NCBI GenBank assembly: GCA_045133615.1 | Contig: JBGUUQ010000070.1 | Location: 1 to 64,000, forward strand | DNA: 64,000 nt | Reading direction: 5' to 3' | Source: M3 sp045133615 | GTDB taxonomy: Bacteria > Bacteroidota > Bacteroidia > Bacteroidales > Muribaculaceae | Shown: piece by piece, positions 1 through 9,553 of the stretch | How positions within the stretch are numbered: the first letter of the stretch is position 1 | Layout: the number at the start of each line of letters is the position of its first letter | Translations under genes and position numbers: made by a program | Notes under the pieces: generated by a model | Seen by the model: the letters and a program-made list of their open reading frames with translations, nothing else | Database searches by the model: none | Told to the model about the DNA's origin: nothing

Positions 1-12
1 ACCAACTTTTGA

Positions 13-20
13 TATCTTTG
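13..20 (+). promoter_or_regulatory. Candidate -7 promoter element (TATCTTTG)
   Basis: TATCTTTG matches the Bacteroidetes -7 consensus TAnnTTTG and lies about 50 bases before the acetyltransferase start. The -33 element would fall at or before the window edge and cannot be judged. Confidence 0.4.
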
Positions 21-70
21 CAAATAGAAGAAAAATGGTATACTTTTAGATTATTTTTTGGTATACTTTC

Positions 71-595
71 ATGTTATTATTTACAATGGTGGCGGCAGAA
101 ATATGCTATGACTACAATATGTTGAGACCGTCGCAGGTGGAGGAGCGCGATGCGTTGCTCGATCGTCTACTTGGCAAGAAAGGAAGAAATTGCAATATCA
201 TTCAACCGTTTCATTGCGACAACGGCTATAATATAGAAGTTGGCGACAATTTTTTTGCCAACTATAACTGTGTGATTCTCGATGGGGCAAAGGTGAAATT
301 CGGCGACAATGTGTTTATTGCGCCCGATTGTGGCTTTTATTGCGCCGGGCATCCGCTCGATGTGGAGCAACGCAATCGTGGACTTGAATACGCTTATCCG
401 ATTACTGTAGGCAATAATGTGTGGATAGGTGCGCGTGTGAGCGTATTGCCGGGGGTGACCATTGGTGATAACACGGTCATAGGGGCCGGTAGCGTAGTCA
501 CTCGCGATATTCCGTCGGGGGTGATTGCTGTGGGTAATCCGTGTCGCGTGGTTCGTGCAATCACGGAAGAAGATGCCGACAAATATCCGAGATAG
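71..595 (+). CDS. Maltose/galactoside-type O-acetyltransferase, short N-terminus
   Basis: This is a left-handed beta-helix acetyltransferase that moves acetyl from acetyl-CoA to a sugar hydroxyl in the cytoplasm. Hexapeptide repeats run from about residue 50 to 165 (IEVGDN, VKFGDN, ITVGNN, VTIGDN). The CAGHPLD segment carries the family's catalytic His, and the tail GNPCRVVRAI is typical. Family members usually run to about 185-200 residues and begin with a helical Mac domain of the MLAGELYDASDPEL type. Here only the end of that domain is present (AEICYDYNMLRPSQVEERDALLDRLLG). The in-frame stop at 47-49 excludes an upstream start, so the 5' end looks shortened. Starts at 71 or 86 are both possible. 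The substrate cannot be inferred. The fold assignment is firm. Confidence 0.85.
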   Translation: MLLFTMVAAEICYDYNMLRPSQVEERDALLDRLLGKKGRNCNIIQPFHCDNGYNIEVGDNFFANYNCVILDGAKVKFGDNVFIAPDCGFYCAGHPLDVEQRNRGLEYAYPITVGNNVWIGARVSVLPGVTIGDNTVIGAGSVVTRDIPSGVIAVGNPCRVVRAITEEDADKYPR

Positions 596-807
596 GGTAG
601 ACCGCGGCATACGACCGGATTTGCTGTTCCTGAAGTGATAAGAGTGAGAAAAATGCTATGGAAACGACTTGTTTTATGGAAAAATGCGATAAAATACATT
701 TCTGATAAAGAAAAATGCTAAAATATTTGCATGTATTGCAGCAAATAGCTTTCTTTGTATCGGAATTAATAACATTTTGTCGTATGAAAACTCTAACAGG
801 TACAAGA

Positions 808-2226
808 ATGAAGAAGCGTTGGATTATTCTATTCCTCGCTACAGTTGCAATCAGTATTATAGGTTTGTTTGTCTCCGGACGTGAAGGGCAGTTTGATATG
901 CCGAATGATAATATATATGCCAATATAGCATGGATGATTACGGCGACGATATTCGTGTTGATGATGACTCCCGGACTATCATTTTTCTATGGCGGTATGG
1001 TCAGAGCCAAAAACGTCATCTCTACGATGCTCCAGAGTTTCATTGTCATGGGAGTGGTAAGTGTGATATGGGTTGTATTCGGTTTTGGATTGGCATTTGG
1101 CGGTGATATAGGTCACGTGATAGGCAATCCGGTCGATTTCTTTATGTTTGATAGCGTTGGCGTAGCAAATGTCACGGGCGATGAGAGTATTCGTTCGGCA
1201 AGCGACATCGCGTTGGGGATGACTACTATCCCGTTGGCTTTGTTTGCATTGTTTCAAATGAAATTTGCCATCATCACTCCGTCGCTTATCACCGGTTCGT
1301 TTGCCGAACGTGTGAAATTTTCAGGCTATCTTATATTTATGATATTGTGGGTAATCGTAGTGTATTGTCCGTTGGCACACTGCACGTGGCATCCCGAAGG
1401 ACTATTTGCCCAGATGCATGTTCATGACTTCGCCGGTGGAATCGTGGTTCATGCGGCATCAGGCGTAGCGGCATTGGCAGGCGCATTATTCCTCGGTCGC
1501 CGTCGTCAAGTCAAGGATAATAAACCGGCCAATGTGCCTTTTGTGCTCCTTGGTGCCGCTCTGTTGTGGCTTGGATGGTTTGGATTTAATGGCGGAAGTT
1601 CGCTTGCTGCCGACGGAATAGCCATATCGGCATTCCTCAACACCAATACTGCTGCGGCTACTGCGATGGTGACTTGGGTATTGTTTGACTGCCTCTGCGG
1701 ACGCAAGCCGTCGGCAATGGGTGCCGCGATCGGTGCTGTAGTAGGACTTGTGGCAATCACACCATGTGCAGGATGGGTTACTGTGGGCCAAAGCATTTTC
1801 ATCTCTTTCTGCATCACTATCTGCTGCAACCTTGCCGTAACTTGGAAAAATTCCCGTCAGACATTTGACGATGCTCTCGATGTGTTCCCTACTCACGGAC
1901 TCGGTGGCATCTTGGGAACGGTGTTTACCGGAATCTTTGCTTACGATTTCTTTGCAAAAGGGGATCCGGAAATCATCTCTCACGGCGAATTTTTCTGGAA
2001 TCATATTATTGCAATAGTAATAGTTTTTGTCTACACATTTGTAGTAAGCTATTTCCTCTATTGGCTTACCAATAAGATGGTGCCGATGCGTGTGTCGCGC
2101 AAGAGCGAGGAGATTGGTCTCGACCGTTCGCAGCACGACGAAGAATATGCTTCGGATGCTCATACTGAAATCGCTGAAGAGACGATTTCCGATGAAGAAT
2201 GGTTTAAAGGCATCGAACAAAGTTGA
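808..2226 (+). CDS. amtB: Ammonium transporter AmtB
   Basis: This is an inner-membrane ammonium channel of the Amt/Mep/Rh family with about 11 membrane segments. The family signatures are clear: an early MMTPGLSFFYGGMVRAKN stretch, SFAERVKFSGYLIF, and the twin pore histidines in GGIVVHAASG and in FPTHGLGGILG. The cytoplasmic tail keeps the conserved EEIGLDRSQHDEEYA region, which in other Amt proteins transmits GlnK/PII control. No PII gene adjoins it, which differs from many amtB loci. I place the start at MKKRWIILFLA (808) because a hydrophobic segment begins there. MKTLTG at 784 and a longer ORF from 715 are alternatives. The gene appears monocistronic, with a stem-loop just downstream. Confidence 0.95.
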   Translation: MKKRWIILFLATVAISIIGLFVSGREGQFDMPNDNIYANIAWMITATIFVLMMTPGLSFFYGGMVRAKNVISTMLQSFIVMGVVSVIWVVFGFGLAFGGDIGHVIGNPVDFFMFDSVGVANVTGDESIRSASDIALGMTTIPLALFALFQMKFAIITPSLITGSFAERVKFSGYLIFMILWVIVVYCPLAHCTWHPEGLFAQMHVHDFAGGIVVHAASGVAALAGALFLGRRRQVKDNKPANVPFVLLGAALLWLGWFGFNGGSSLAADGIAISAFLNTNTAAATAMVTWVLFDCLCGRKPSAMGAAIGAVVGLVAITPCAGWVTVGQSIFISFCITICCNLAVTWKNSRQTFDDALDVFPTHGLGGILGTVFTGIFAYDFFAKGDPEIISHGEFFWNHIIAIVIVFVYTFVVSYFLYWLTNKMVPMRVSRKSEEIGLDRSQHDEEYASDAHTEIAEETISDEEWFKGIEQS

Positions 2227-2272
2227 CGCATAGAAGACTTCATAGTATAAATTCATGATTAATGGTAAGTGG

Positions 2273-2308
2273 AAGTGTCTCGGTCGTTGAGATTGGGGCA
2301 CTTTTCTT
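2273..2308 (+). terminator. Probable terminator after amtB
   Basis: A 9-bp stem including G-U pairs (AAGTGTCTC with GGGGCACTT) closes a 12-13 nt loop and is followed by TTCTTT. Confidence 0.5.
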
Positions 2309-2402
2309 TATAATCATGAAAAATGTCGTTGATATTGCCGAATATTGAAACAAAACATGTAATTTTATGTTTTAGAAATAAATAAAGGGATATAATTGAA
2401 AA

Positions 2403-5400
2403 GTGCAGCATCTGATTAAAAATACCATATTGCGCCGTGTGCTAAAAACGTTCATGTGGATTTTCATTGCGATATTGATAATCCCCGTGTTGCTATATAT
2501 TCCGCCTATACAAAGCATTATTAAAAATATTGCTCTTGAGAAAGTGGAGGAATCGACCGGCATGAAGATTGAAATCGAGCATCTGCTTTTAAAATTTCCT
2601 CTTGATATTGATTTAGGAGGAATTACGATAGTGGAAGCATCGGGCGATACGATGGTAACGGCATCCGAAGCGGTTGTAGATGTCGAGCTTTTGCCGTTAT
2701 TACGCGGTAAGGTTTCGGTGTCGGATGCCACTCTCGACAAAGGTCGATATAAAATGGGCACTATCGATTCGTCGCTTTATCTTGTAGCTCGCGTTGAGCA
2801 TTTCACTCTATCGCGCTCATCGATTGACTTGTTTCAGTCGGTGATAGATGTCGGAAAAGCGCGGCTTGACGGAGGCGATGTGGAGCTTGTGTTGCAACCG
2901 GATACGACGGTTGCGCCGGTTGATACTTCGGCATCGACTCCATGGCTTATCAAAGCCAAAGATATAGCACTCCATAACGTGAGATATCGCATGAAAATGC
3001 TGCCTACAATCGACTCGCTCTCAGCGCAGTTGAAGGTGGCGCAACTGAAAGACGGGGTGGTAGATATAGGGCGGCGGGATATTAGCGCATCGCTTGTCGA
3101 AGTTGATTCGGTGACTGCTGCATATTTTACACCTACCGCCGAATTTTTGGCAAACTATGTAGAACCGAATATCCCTGTGGATTCTGTTTCCGCAGATGGC
3201 GGGCTGTGGCGTATTACGAGCGAGAAAGTGCGGTTGGTTGACGCATCGGGTGTGTATGCCGTAGCAGGAGCTGTCCCTGCGGACGGTCTCGATATGAATT
3301 ATCTCAGTGCCACTGATATAAATATAGAGGTGGATTCATTCTATAATCGCGGTGTTGAAATCCGTGTCCCGTTGACTCGGCTCACGGCGCATGAACGATG
3401 TGGCATAAGCATTGATGCAAACGGATTGTTTGCAATGGATTCTGTCGGCATGGAAGCCAGTCGATTTGATATTTCCACCTTGTTTTCATCGATCAGAATG
3501 GATGCATATATGGGTATGGGTGATATGACTTCCGATTCGTCAGTTCCGCTTCGGCTTGATGCGGATGCTCGTATCGGTATTGCCGATTTGGAAATGATGA
3601 TGCCTGTAATGAAACCATTCTTGTCGCAAGTGCCGAGATATAATGATATGCATTTGAGAGCGGACGTGTCGGGTACGGCAGGGTCGCTCAGACTGTATGA
3701 ATTGTCGGCATCGCTTCCCGGCTATGTGGAGATGGCTCTCTCCGGTAGGGTGACTGACATGATGAATATTGACCGCATAGGCGGAGATATTGAAATCGAT
3801 GGCGAAATTACGAATGTGGACTTCGTAAAACCTACATTGCTTGAAGCAAAACTAATGGAGCAAGTGAATATCCCGCCGATGACACTTCAAGGCAATGTGG
3901 CAATGCGATCGGGTGCGGTCGATGGCTGTTTGCAGGCGGTGACCGGATCCGGACTTCTCGCCCTCGATGCCCGGTGGGGAGGCTCTGTTGAGGACTATGA
4001 AATGGTAATGGCTCTTGACTCGTTCCCGGTCAATTCATTTATGCAGCTACTGGGCGTAGGAGTTGTCTCGGCTGATGTCAAAGCCAATGGGCATGGACTT
4101 AATCCGCTTGGCGATGGCGCGACGTTGTCGGCGGATATGCAAATCGACGAGATTGTGTACAATCGTCATCTTTACAGCAACATACGCGGATGGGCAAAAC
4201 TTGCTGATAAGAATGTGAATGCCGGATTGATATCGCTCAATGATAATGCCGATTTTGATGTCGAACTGTCGGCTGTGATTGATGGTGATGCCTATTCATT
4301 TGATGTTTCGGGTGATATACGCGAAATCGACCTCCGAGGACTGGATATGTCGACAACAAAGGCGGAGGGTTCGTTGGCTTTTGCCGGCAGCGGTCGAGTA
4401 AATCCGATTAGAGGAGACTATGATGTGACAATGGCGGTCGATGGTCTTGAATGGAAGATGGATGGGGTAAATCTTGAGTCGGAGCGGATAGACTTGTCGA
4501 TGCTTGCCGATTCGGCATTGACTCGTGTCTCATTGCGTGAACGCGATTTGGCGGTGGATTTTGCCGCAGTAAGTTCGCTCGACTCTTTGATGGCGGGATT
4601 TACAAATGCGATGACCGAACTTGACCGACAGGTGTCGGAACGAGCAATAGATGTAGAACGTTTTCAGCGGTCGCTTCCACGGTTTGACTTGGTGGTAAAT
4701 GGTGGAAATGATAATATAGTCACACAATATCTTCGTGCATCAGATATGGATATGCGTGGATTGACTGTTAATGCCCGAAACGATTCTCTGTTGTCGCTCG
4801 ATGGCAGAGTGCTTGGTTTCCGCTCCGGTTCATCGCGATTGGATACGATAGGATTGTCAGCGATGCAGCGGTCGCGTTTCCTTATCTATAACGCGACAAT
4901 CAATAATAAGCGCGGTACGATGGATGCCTTTGCACATGTAAAGGCCAACGGATATATTGCAGATGATAAGATGAGTGTGTTTGTCAACCAGCGCAATATC
5001 TCCGATTCTATCGGATTTAAAATCGGTGTGGTGGCATCGCTTGCCGATTCATTGATGACGTTGAAATTCGCTCCATACACACCTATCATAGGTTATAAAA
5101 AATGGGAGCTTAATTCCGATAATTTTATCGAGTTTAATTATATCAGCAAGCAGATGCAGGCCGATTTCAGACTGACGTCGGCCGACAGTTATATCAAACT
5201 ATTCACACAACCGATTGATTCCGTTCCGGGGCGTGACGAGATGCGTCTGCAAATCGAAGGCTTGGATATAGCGGAATGGTTGTCGGTGTCTCCGTTTGCA
5301 CCGCCGATGAAGGGTGTGCTCTCCGCCGATTTGGGATTCCGCCAATTTAAAGATGTGGTTGGAGGAAAAGGAACGCTTGCTATCGATGAATTTTATTTCA

Positions 5401-7172
5401 ACCGCCAACGTGTTGGCTCATTCCTTTTCGATGTCGGTGTTGCTACCAATGCCAAAGGTAAGGTCATGGCTCGCGCTGACTTGATGATTGACAATGTCAA
5501 GACGTTGCAACTCTCCGGCATGGTCAACGATACGACCGGTACAAGTCCTTACAAACTCGACTTTTCGATGATAAAATTCCCGCTTAGGGTGCTTAATCCG
5601 TTTATGCCCTCCGGCATGGCGTCATTCAAAGGAATGTTGAATGGAGACATCGATATTACGGGTAATGCAGAAGCACCGATACTCAACGGACATCTTGATT
5701 TTGATTCCACGTCGGTGAAAGTCGATATGATTGGTACCACATTCGCGTTTTCGGAGACTGAGATACCGATTAAGGACAATCTGATTACGTTTGATGGATT
5801 TATGATAAAAGGTGTCAACAACAATCCGTTGGCAATCAATGGTACGGTAGATATGAACAATATCGTATCGCCTAAATTCAATCTTGCGTTGACGGCTACC
5901 GATATGCAGATTATCGGTTCTGAAAAGGGTAAAAAGGTCGACGTATATGGCAAAGCGTTTATCGATTTGACCGCTATGGTGATAGGAGATATGTCTCACA
6001 TGGATGTAAATGCCGCAGTCGAATTGCTTGGAGGAACGAATGTCACTTACGTGATGCGTAATGTTACGGGTGCAATTCCGCATCAGGAGACGGGCGATAT
6101 GGTTCGATTTGTGCAGTTTACCGACTCTGTTGCAATGGCTGATGCTGATGCCGATACGATTGTCGGTTCAGACATGATGGCTATGAGCATCGATGCGATT
6201 TTGAACGTTTCGGAGGCTGCCGTTATCAATGTGGATTTGTCGGCCGATGGCAACAATAGGGCGCAAGTGCAAGGCGACGGAACACTCAACTACACCATGA
6301 CATCGATGGGCGACAGCCGCTTTACCGGACGATATACGATAGAGAAAGGTTTTGTGCGCTACACTCCGCCACTTATGTCGGAAAAGTATTTCAACTTTGT
6401 TGCCGGAAGCTACATCGCGTTTAATGGCGATATGCTTAATCCGATACTCAATGTCCATGCAGTCGATGAGATGAAAGTCAATGTGACACAGGAGGGACAA
6501 AACTCGCGTATGGTCAACTTTGATATTTCGGCTGCCGTGACCGGAACTCTCGCGAATATGAATGTGGCATTTGATCTGGATGCAAAAGATGACATCTCTA
6601 TTGCCAATGAATTGCAGACGATGAGTGCCGAGCAACGGGCCAATCAGGCGATGAATATGCTCCTTTACAATACATATACCGGTCCCGGCTCTACGGCGAG
6701 CGGCAATATTATCGGAAATCCGCTGTATTCGTTCCTTGAAACGCAAATCAATACGTGGGCGGCCAATAATATAAAAGGTGTGGACATATCGTTTGGTATC
6801 GACCAATATGACAGCACGAAAGATGGTACTAAATCTACGACTACAAGCTATTCATATCGCGTGTCGAAAGCATTGTTTAACGACCGGTTTAAGATTGTGG
6901 TGGGTGGAAATTACTCTACCGATGCCGATTCCGACGAGAATTTTGCCGAAAATCTTATCAACGACATATCGTTTGAATATATGCTCAATCGATCCGGCTC
7001 GATGTATGTCAAGCTGTTCCGTCACGTCGGCTACGAAAGTATTCTTGAAGGAGAAGTGATACAGACGGGAGTCGGATTTGTCTACAAACGTAAATTGCGG
7101 TCGTTGCGCGAATTGTTCCGTCGCTCTTCGGAACCCAAAATTGAAACAGAAAAGAATGAAACGAAAGATTAG
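2403..7172 (+). CDS. tamB: TamB-like translocation and assembly module protein
   Basis: This is a 1589-residue inner-membrane-anchored protein with one N-terminal membrane segment (about residues 17-36) and a long periplasmic beta-rich body. It ends in the DUF490/TamB domain (roughly residues 1150-1540, including the GDGTLNYTM and FTGRYTIEKGFVRYTPP region). TamB proteins span the periplasm and work with an Omp85 partner in outer-membrane assembly, and related AsmA-like proteins move lipid. The start is GTG at 2403, with AAGGGA 12 bases before it; ATG at 2454 lies inside the membrane helix and is less likely. The 3' end overlaps the start of the Omp85-family gene, so the two partners are translated together. 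The family call is firm, the exact cargo unknown. Confidence 0.92.
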   Translation: MQHLIKNTILRRVLKTFMWIFIAILIIPVLLYIPPIQSIIKNIALEKVEESTGMKIEIEHLLLKFPLDIDLGGITIVEASGDTMVTASEAVVDVELLPLLRGKVSVSDATLDKGRYKMGTIDSSLYLVARVEHFTLSRSSIDLFQSVIDVGKARLDGGDVELVLQPDTTVAPVDTSASTPWLIKAKDIALHNVRYRMKMLPTIDSLSAQLKVAQLKDGVVDIGRRDISASLVEVDSVTAAYFTPTAEFLANYVEPNIPVDSVSADGGLWRITSEKVRLVDASGVYAVAGAVPADGLDMNYLSATDINIEVDSFYNRGVEIRVPLTRLTAHERCGISIDANGLFAMDSVGMEASRFDISTLFSSIRMDAYMGMGDMTSDSSVPLRLDADARIGIADLEMMMPVMKPFLSQVPRYNDMHLRADVSGTAGSLRLYELSASLPGYVEMALSGRVTDMMNIDRIGGDIEIDGEITNVDFVKPTLLEAKLMEQVNIPPMTLQGNVAMRSGAVDGCLQAVTGSGLLALDARWGGSVEDYEMVMALDSFPVNSFMQLLGVGVVSADVKANGHGLNPLGDGATLSADMQIDEIVYNRHLYSNIRGWAKLADKNVNAGLISLNDNADFDVELSAVIDGDAYSFDVSGDIREIDLRGLDMSTTKAEGSLAFAGSGRVNPIRGDYDVTMAVDGLEWKMDGVNLESERIDLSMLADSALTRVSLRERDLAVDFAAVSSLDSLMAGFTNAMTELDRQVSERAIDVERFQRSLPRFDLVVNGGNDNIVTQYLRASDMDMRGLTVNARNDSLLSLDGRVLGFRSGSSRLDTIGLSAMQRSRFLIYNATINNKRGTMDAFAHVKANGYIADDKMSVFVNQRNISDSIGFKIGVVASLADSLMTLKFAPYTPIIGYKKWELNSDNFIEFNYISKQMQADFRLTSADSYIKLFTQPIDSVPGRDEMRLQIEGLDIAEWLSVSPFAPPMKGVLSADLGFRQFKDVVGGKGTLAIDEFYFNRQRVGSFLFDVGVATNAKGKVMARADLMIDNVKTLQLSGMVNDTTGTSPYKLDFSMIKFPLRVLNPFMPSGMASFKGMLNGDIDITGNAEAPILNGHLDFDSTSVKVDMIGTTFAFSETEIPIKDNLITFDGFMIKGVNNNPLAINGTVDMNNIVSPKFNLALTATDMQIIGSEKGKKVDVYGKAFIDLTAMVIGDMSHMDVNAAVELLGGTNVTYVMRNVTGAIPHQETGDMVRFVQFTDSVAMADADADTIVGSDMMAMSIDAILNVSEAAVINVDLSADGNNRAQVQGDGTLNYTMTSMGDSRFTGRYTIEKGFVRYTPPLMSEKYFNFVAGSYIAFNGDMLNPILNVHAVDEMKVNVTQEGQNSRMVNFDISAAVTGTLANMNVAFDLDAKDDISIANELQTMSAEQRANQAMNMLLYNTYTGPGSTASGNIIGNPLYSFLETQINTWAANNIKGVDISFGIDQYDSTKDGTKSTTTSYSYRVSKALFNDRFKIVVGGNYSTDADSDENFAENLINDISFEYMLNRSGSMYVKLFRHVGYESILEGEVIQTGVGFVYKRKLRSLRELFRRSSEPKIETEKNETKD

Positions 7173-9462
7173 CGGCTTGTTGAGGATATTATGTGTCATT
7201 GTTGCTGTCGTTGCGATGGCCTCGTGCTCCACGACCCGGCGACTCGGTCCCGATGATACGCTCTATACGGGAGTAAAGAAGATAGAAATTATCCCCGCCG
7301 AAGGTGAGAAAATCGACAGCGATATTGCCGCTACGATAAAAGAGGCGGTGAATGTGGCTCCCAACAACTCTATAATATCGCCATATTGGCGGTATCCTTT
7401 CCCTGTCGGATTGTGGGTATATAACAATTGGAGCAATCCGCCGTCGGGGTTGAAGCATTGGCTTTACGAAAAATTGGTGGAGCAACCGGTGCTTATAGAT
7501 GACGTGCGTCCCGAATTGCGAACCAAGATGATAGAGGATATGCTCGACGACAACGGATATTTCCGTGCGGCGGCCGATTACGAGTTGCTATATAGCAGTA
7601 AAAACAAGAAAAAAGCACGTATTCTGTATCGCATCAACACCGGTCCGGCTTATCTGCTCGATTCGATATACATGTTGCCCGACACATGCCATCTTTATCA
7701 CAAGATAGATTCGGTGGCTATGAAGAGCAAGTATTTGAAGCGCGGGGAGAGATATTGTGTCGACTCGTTGAGTGCCGAGCGTACGCGCATTGCCAATGCG
7801 GTGCGCAATTACGGATACTATTATTTCCGTCCCGAATACATCGAGTATCTTGCCGATTCGATGGTCGGTGCACAGCGCATAGCCTTGAAGATGGCGATTG
7901 CTTCAAGCACTCCCGCCGAGGCTCTTCGTCGTTATCGGACGGGCGACGTAACCATCTATGTCAACCGCAATGAGGGTGGGGGTGTACCCGACACATTCGA
8001 GACTCGTCGCGGCACGGTGGTGCAGATGATGCCGTCGCGACTGCGTAGGGAGGTAATCACCGAGTGTGTGGCATTTCGCGAGGGGAAAGTATTCTCAGTC
8101 CGCGACATGAACCGGACACAAAGCTACTTGTCGCGCTTGGGTATCTTCAATGCCATCAATATGACGGTTTACCCCGATTCGACGGGGGCGAAAGATTTGC
8201 TCAATGTGGCTGTAGAGTGCACGTTTGATGCTCCGTTGGAGGCTTCAATTGAAGCCAACGTGGCATCAAAATCCAACAGTTATCTCGGCCCGGGACTTAC
8301 GTTTGGAGTGACCAACCGCAATCTTTTCGGTGGCGGGGAGCAACTTAGTGTGAACCTGACAGGCACTTACGAGTGGGCCACGGGAGGAAACAGCGGGGAG
8401 AAATCGTCGGTGTTTAATTCTTATGAGGTGGGACTTTCAGCGGCATTGTCGTTTCCGCGACTGCTTGCACCCAATTTCATACCGCGTACTCGCCGATATG
8501 TCAATTGGACGCGAATCACTCTCGATGCGAGCTTGCTCAATCGTCCGCATTATTTCAAAATGGCGGAATTTTCCACTTCGTTCAACTACGATTGGCGTCC
8601 GTCGCGCCGTTCCACGAGTACGCTGACGCTCTTCAAAATGGCATATACGAAGCTATTGCATACCACGCCTGATTTCGACTCTATCATGGATGCAAATCCT
8701 GCCGTGGCGTTAAGTTTCCGCAACCAATTTGTCCCGCAGATAGGATATAGCTATACGTGGGACAGAGCCATAAACAAAAATAATCATCTTAACTGGCAAT
8801 TTTCATTCACTGAGGCTGGAAATATATTTTGGTCGATATGGGAATTGACCGGCTCGAAAGGGGAGAAGAAACTGTTTGGTACGCCTTTCTCGCAGTTTGT
8901 GAAAGGAACCACTCAACTCGTCTATTCGCATCGTCTCGGTGGAACGCATTGGTTGGTGACTCGTGCCGGGGTAGGGGCGGCTCATGCCTATGGCAACTCG
9001 TCGCAGGTGCCGTATAGCGAGCAATTCTATATAGGAGGAGCCAATTCGGTGCGTGCATTTACAGTGCGTAGCGTTGGTCCCGGCAGCTATCGTCCGGAGG
9101 ATGCCGGCGAGAACGGATATTTCGACCAGACCGGTACATTTAAGTTTGAATTCAACATGGAGTATCGCTTTCCGCTTTACGGAATGTTTCGCGGGGCAAT
9201 GTTTGTCGACGCAGGCAACATCTGGTTGCTTGAAAATGACCCGTTGCGTCCCGGCAGCCGGCTTAAAGCATCATCGTTTTTTAAAGACCTTGCCGTAGGA
9301 ACGGGAGTCGGCTTGCGATTTGATATGGGCATGCTTGTAGTGCGCGGCGACCTCGGTATCGGCATCCATCTCCCTTACGACACGGGAAAGAGCGGCTATT
9401 ATAACATGCCGAAGTTTAAAGATTCATTGGCATTCCACTTGGCTATCGGCTATCCGTTTTAA
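7156..9462 (+). CDS. tamL: TamL: lipoprotein-type Omp85/TamA outer-membrane protein
   Basis: This is a 768-residue BamA/TamA-superfamily protein. A lipoprotein signal ends in the lipobox MASC at about residue 23, a feature of the Bacteroidetes TamA variant called TamL. POTRA-like repeats follow (to about residue 340), then a 16-strand-type barrel. The barrel keeps the conserved IGGANSVRAF segment, equivalent to the VRGF lid-loop motif with Ala for Gly, and ends in an aromatic residue (IGYPF). The ORF is open back to 7078, but the MKRKISG start at 7156 gives a proper signal peptide and overlaps the tamB stop by 17 bases. With TamB it should form an envelope-spanning assembly module. Confidence 0.92.
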   Translation: MKRKISGLLRILCVIVAVVAMASCSTTRRLGPDDTLYTGVKKIEIIPAEGEKIDSDIAATIKEAVNVAPNNSIISPYWRYPFPVGLWVYNNWSNPPSGLKHWLYEKLVEQPVLIDDVRPELRTKMIEDMLDDNGYFRAAADYELLYSSKNKKKARILYRINTGPAYLLDSIYMLPDTCHLYHKIDSVAMKSKYLKRGERYCVDSLSAERTRIANAVRNYGYYYFRPEYIEYLADSMVGAQRIALKMAIASSTPAEALRRYRTGDVTIYVNRNEGGGVPDTFETRRGTVVQMMPSRLRREVITECVAFREGKVFSVRDMNRTQSYLSRLGIFNAINMTVYPDSTGAKDLLNVAVECTFDAPLEASIEANVASKSNSYLGPGLTFGVTNRNLFGGGEQLSVNLTGTYEWATGGNSGEKSSVFNSYEVGLSAALSFPRLLAPNFIPRTRRYVNWTRITLDASLLNRPHYFKMAEFSTSFNYDWRPSRRSTSTLTLFKMAYTKLLHTTPDFDSIMDANPAVALSFRNQFVPQIGYSYTWDRAINKNNHLNWQFSFTEAGNIFWSIWELTGSKGEKKLFGTPFSQFVKGTTQLVYSHRLGGTHWLVTRAGVGAAHAYGNSSQVPYSEQFYIGGANSVRAFTVRSVGPGSYRPEDAGENGYFDQTGTFKFEFNMEYRFPLYGMFRGAMFVDAGNIWLLENDPLRPGSRLKASSFFKDLAVGTGVGLRFDMGMLVVRGDLGIGIHLPYDTGKSGYYNMPKFKDSLAFHLAIGYPF

Positions 9463-9492
9463 TCGAGTAAGATACGGAAATATAAAGAAAGC

Positions 9493-9524
9493 AGACGGTC
9501 GGGGTTTCACAACCACGACCGTCT
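9493..9524. terminator. Bidirectional terminator between tamL and the fimbrillin-like gene
   Basis: The stem AGACGGTCG/CGACCGTCT is continued by an inner GGTT/AACC pairing around a TCAC loop. It lies between two convergent genes. Confidence 0.65.
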
Positions 9525-9553
9525 TAGTATAAAGATAAATTGATATAGAAAAA

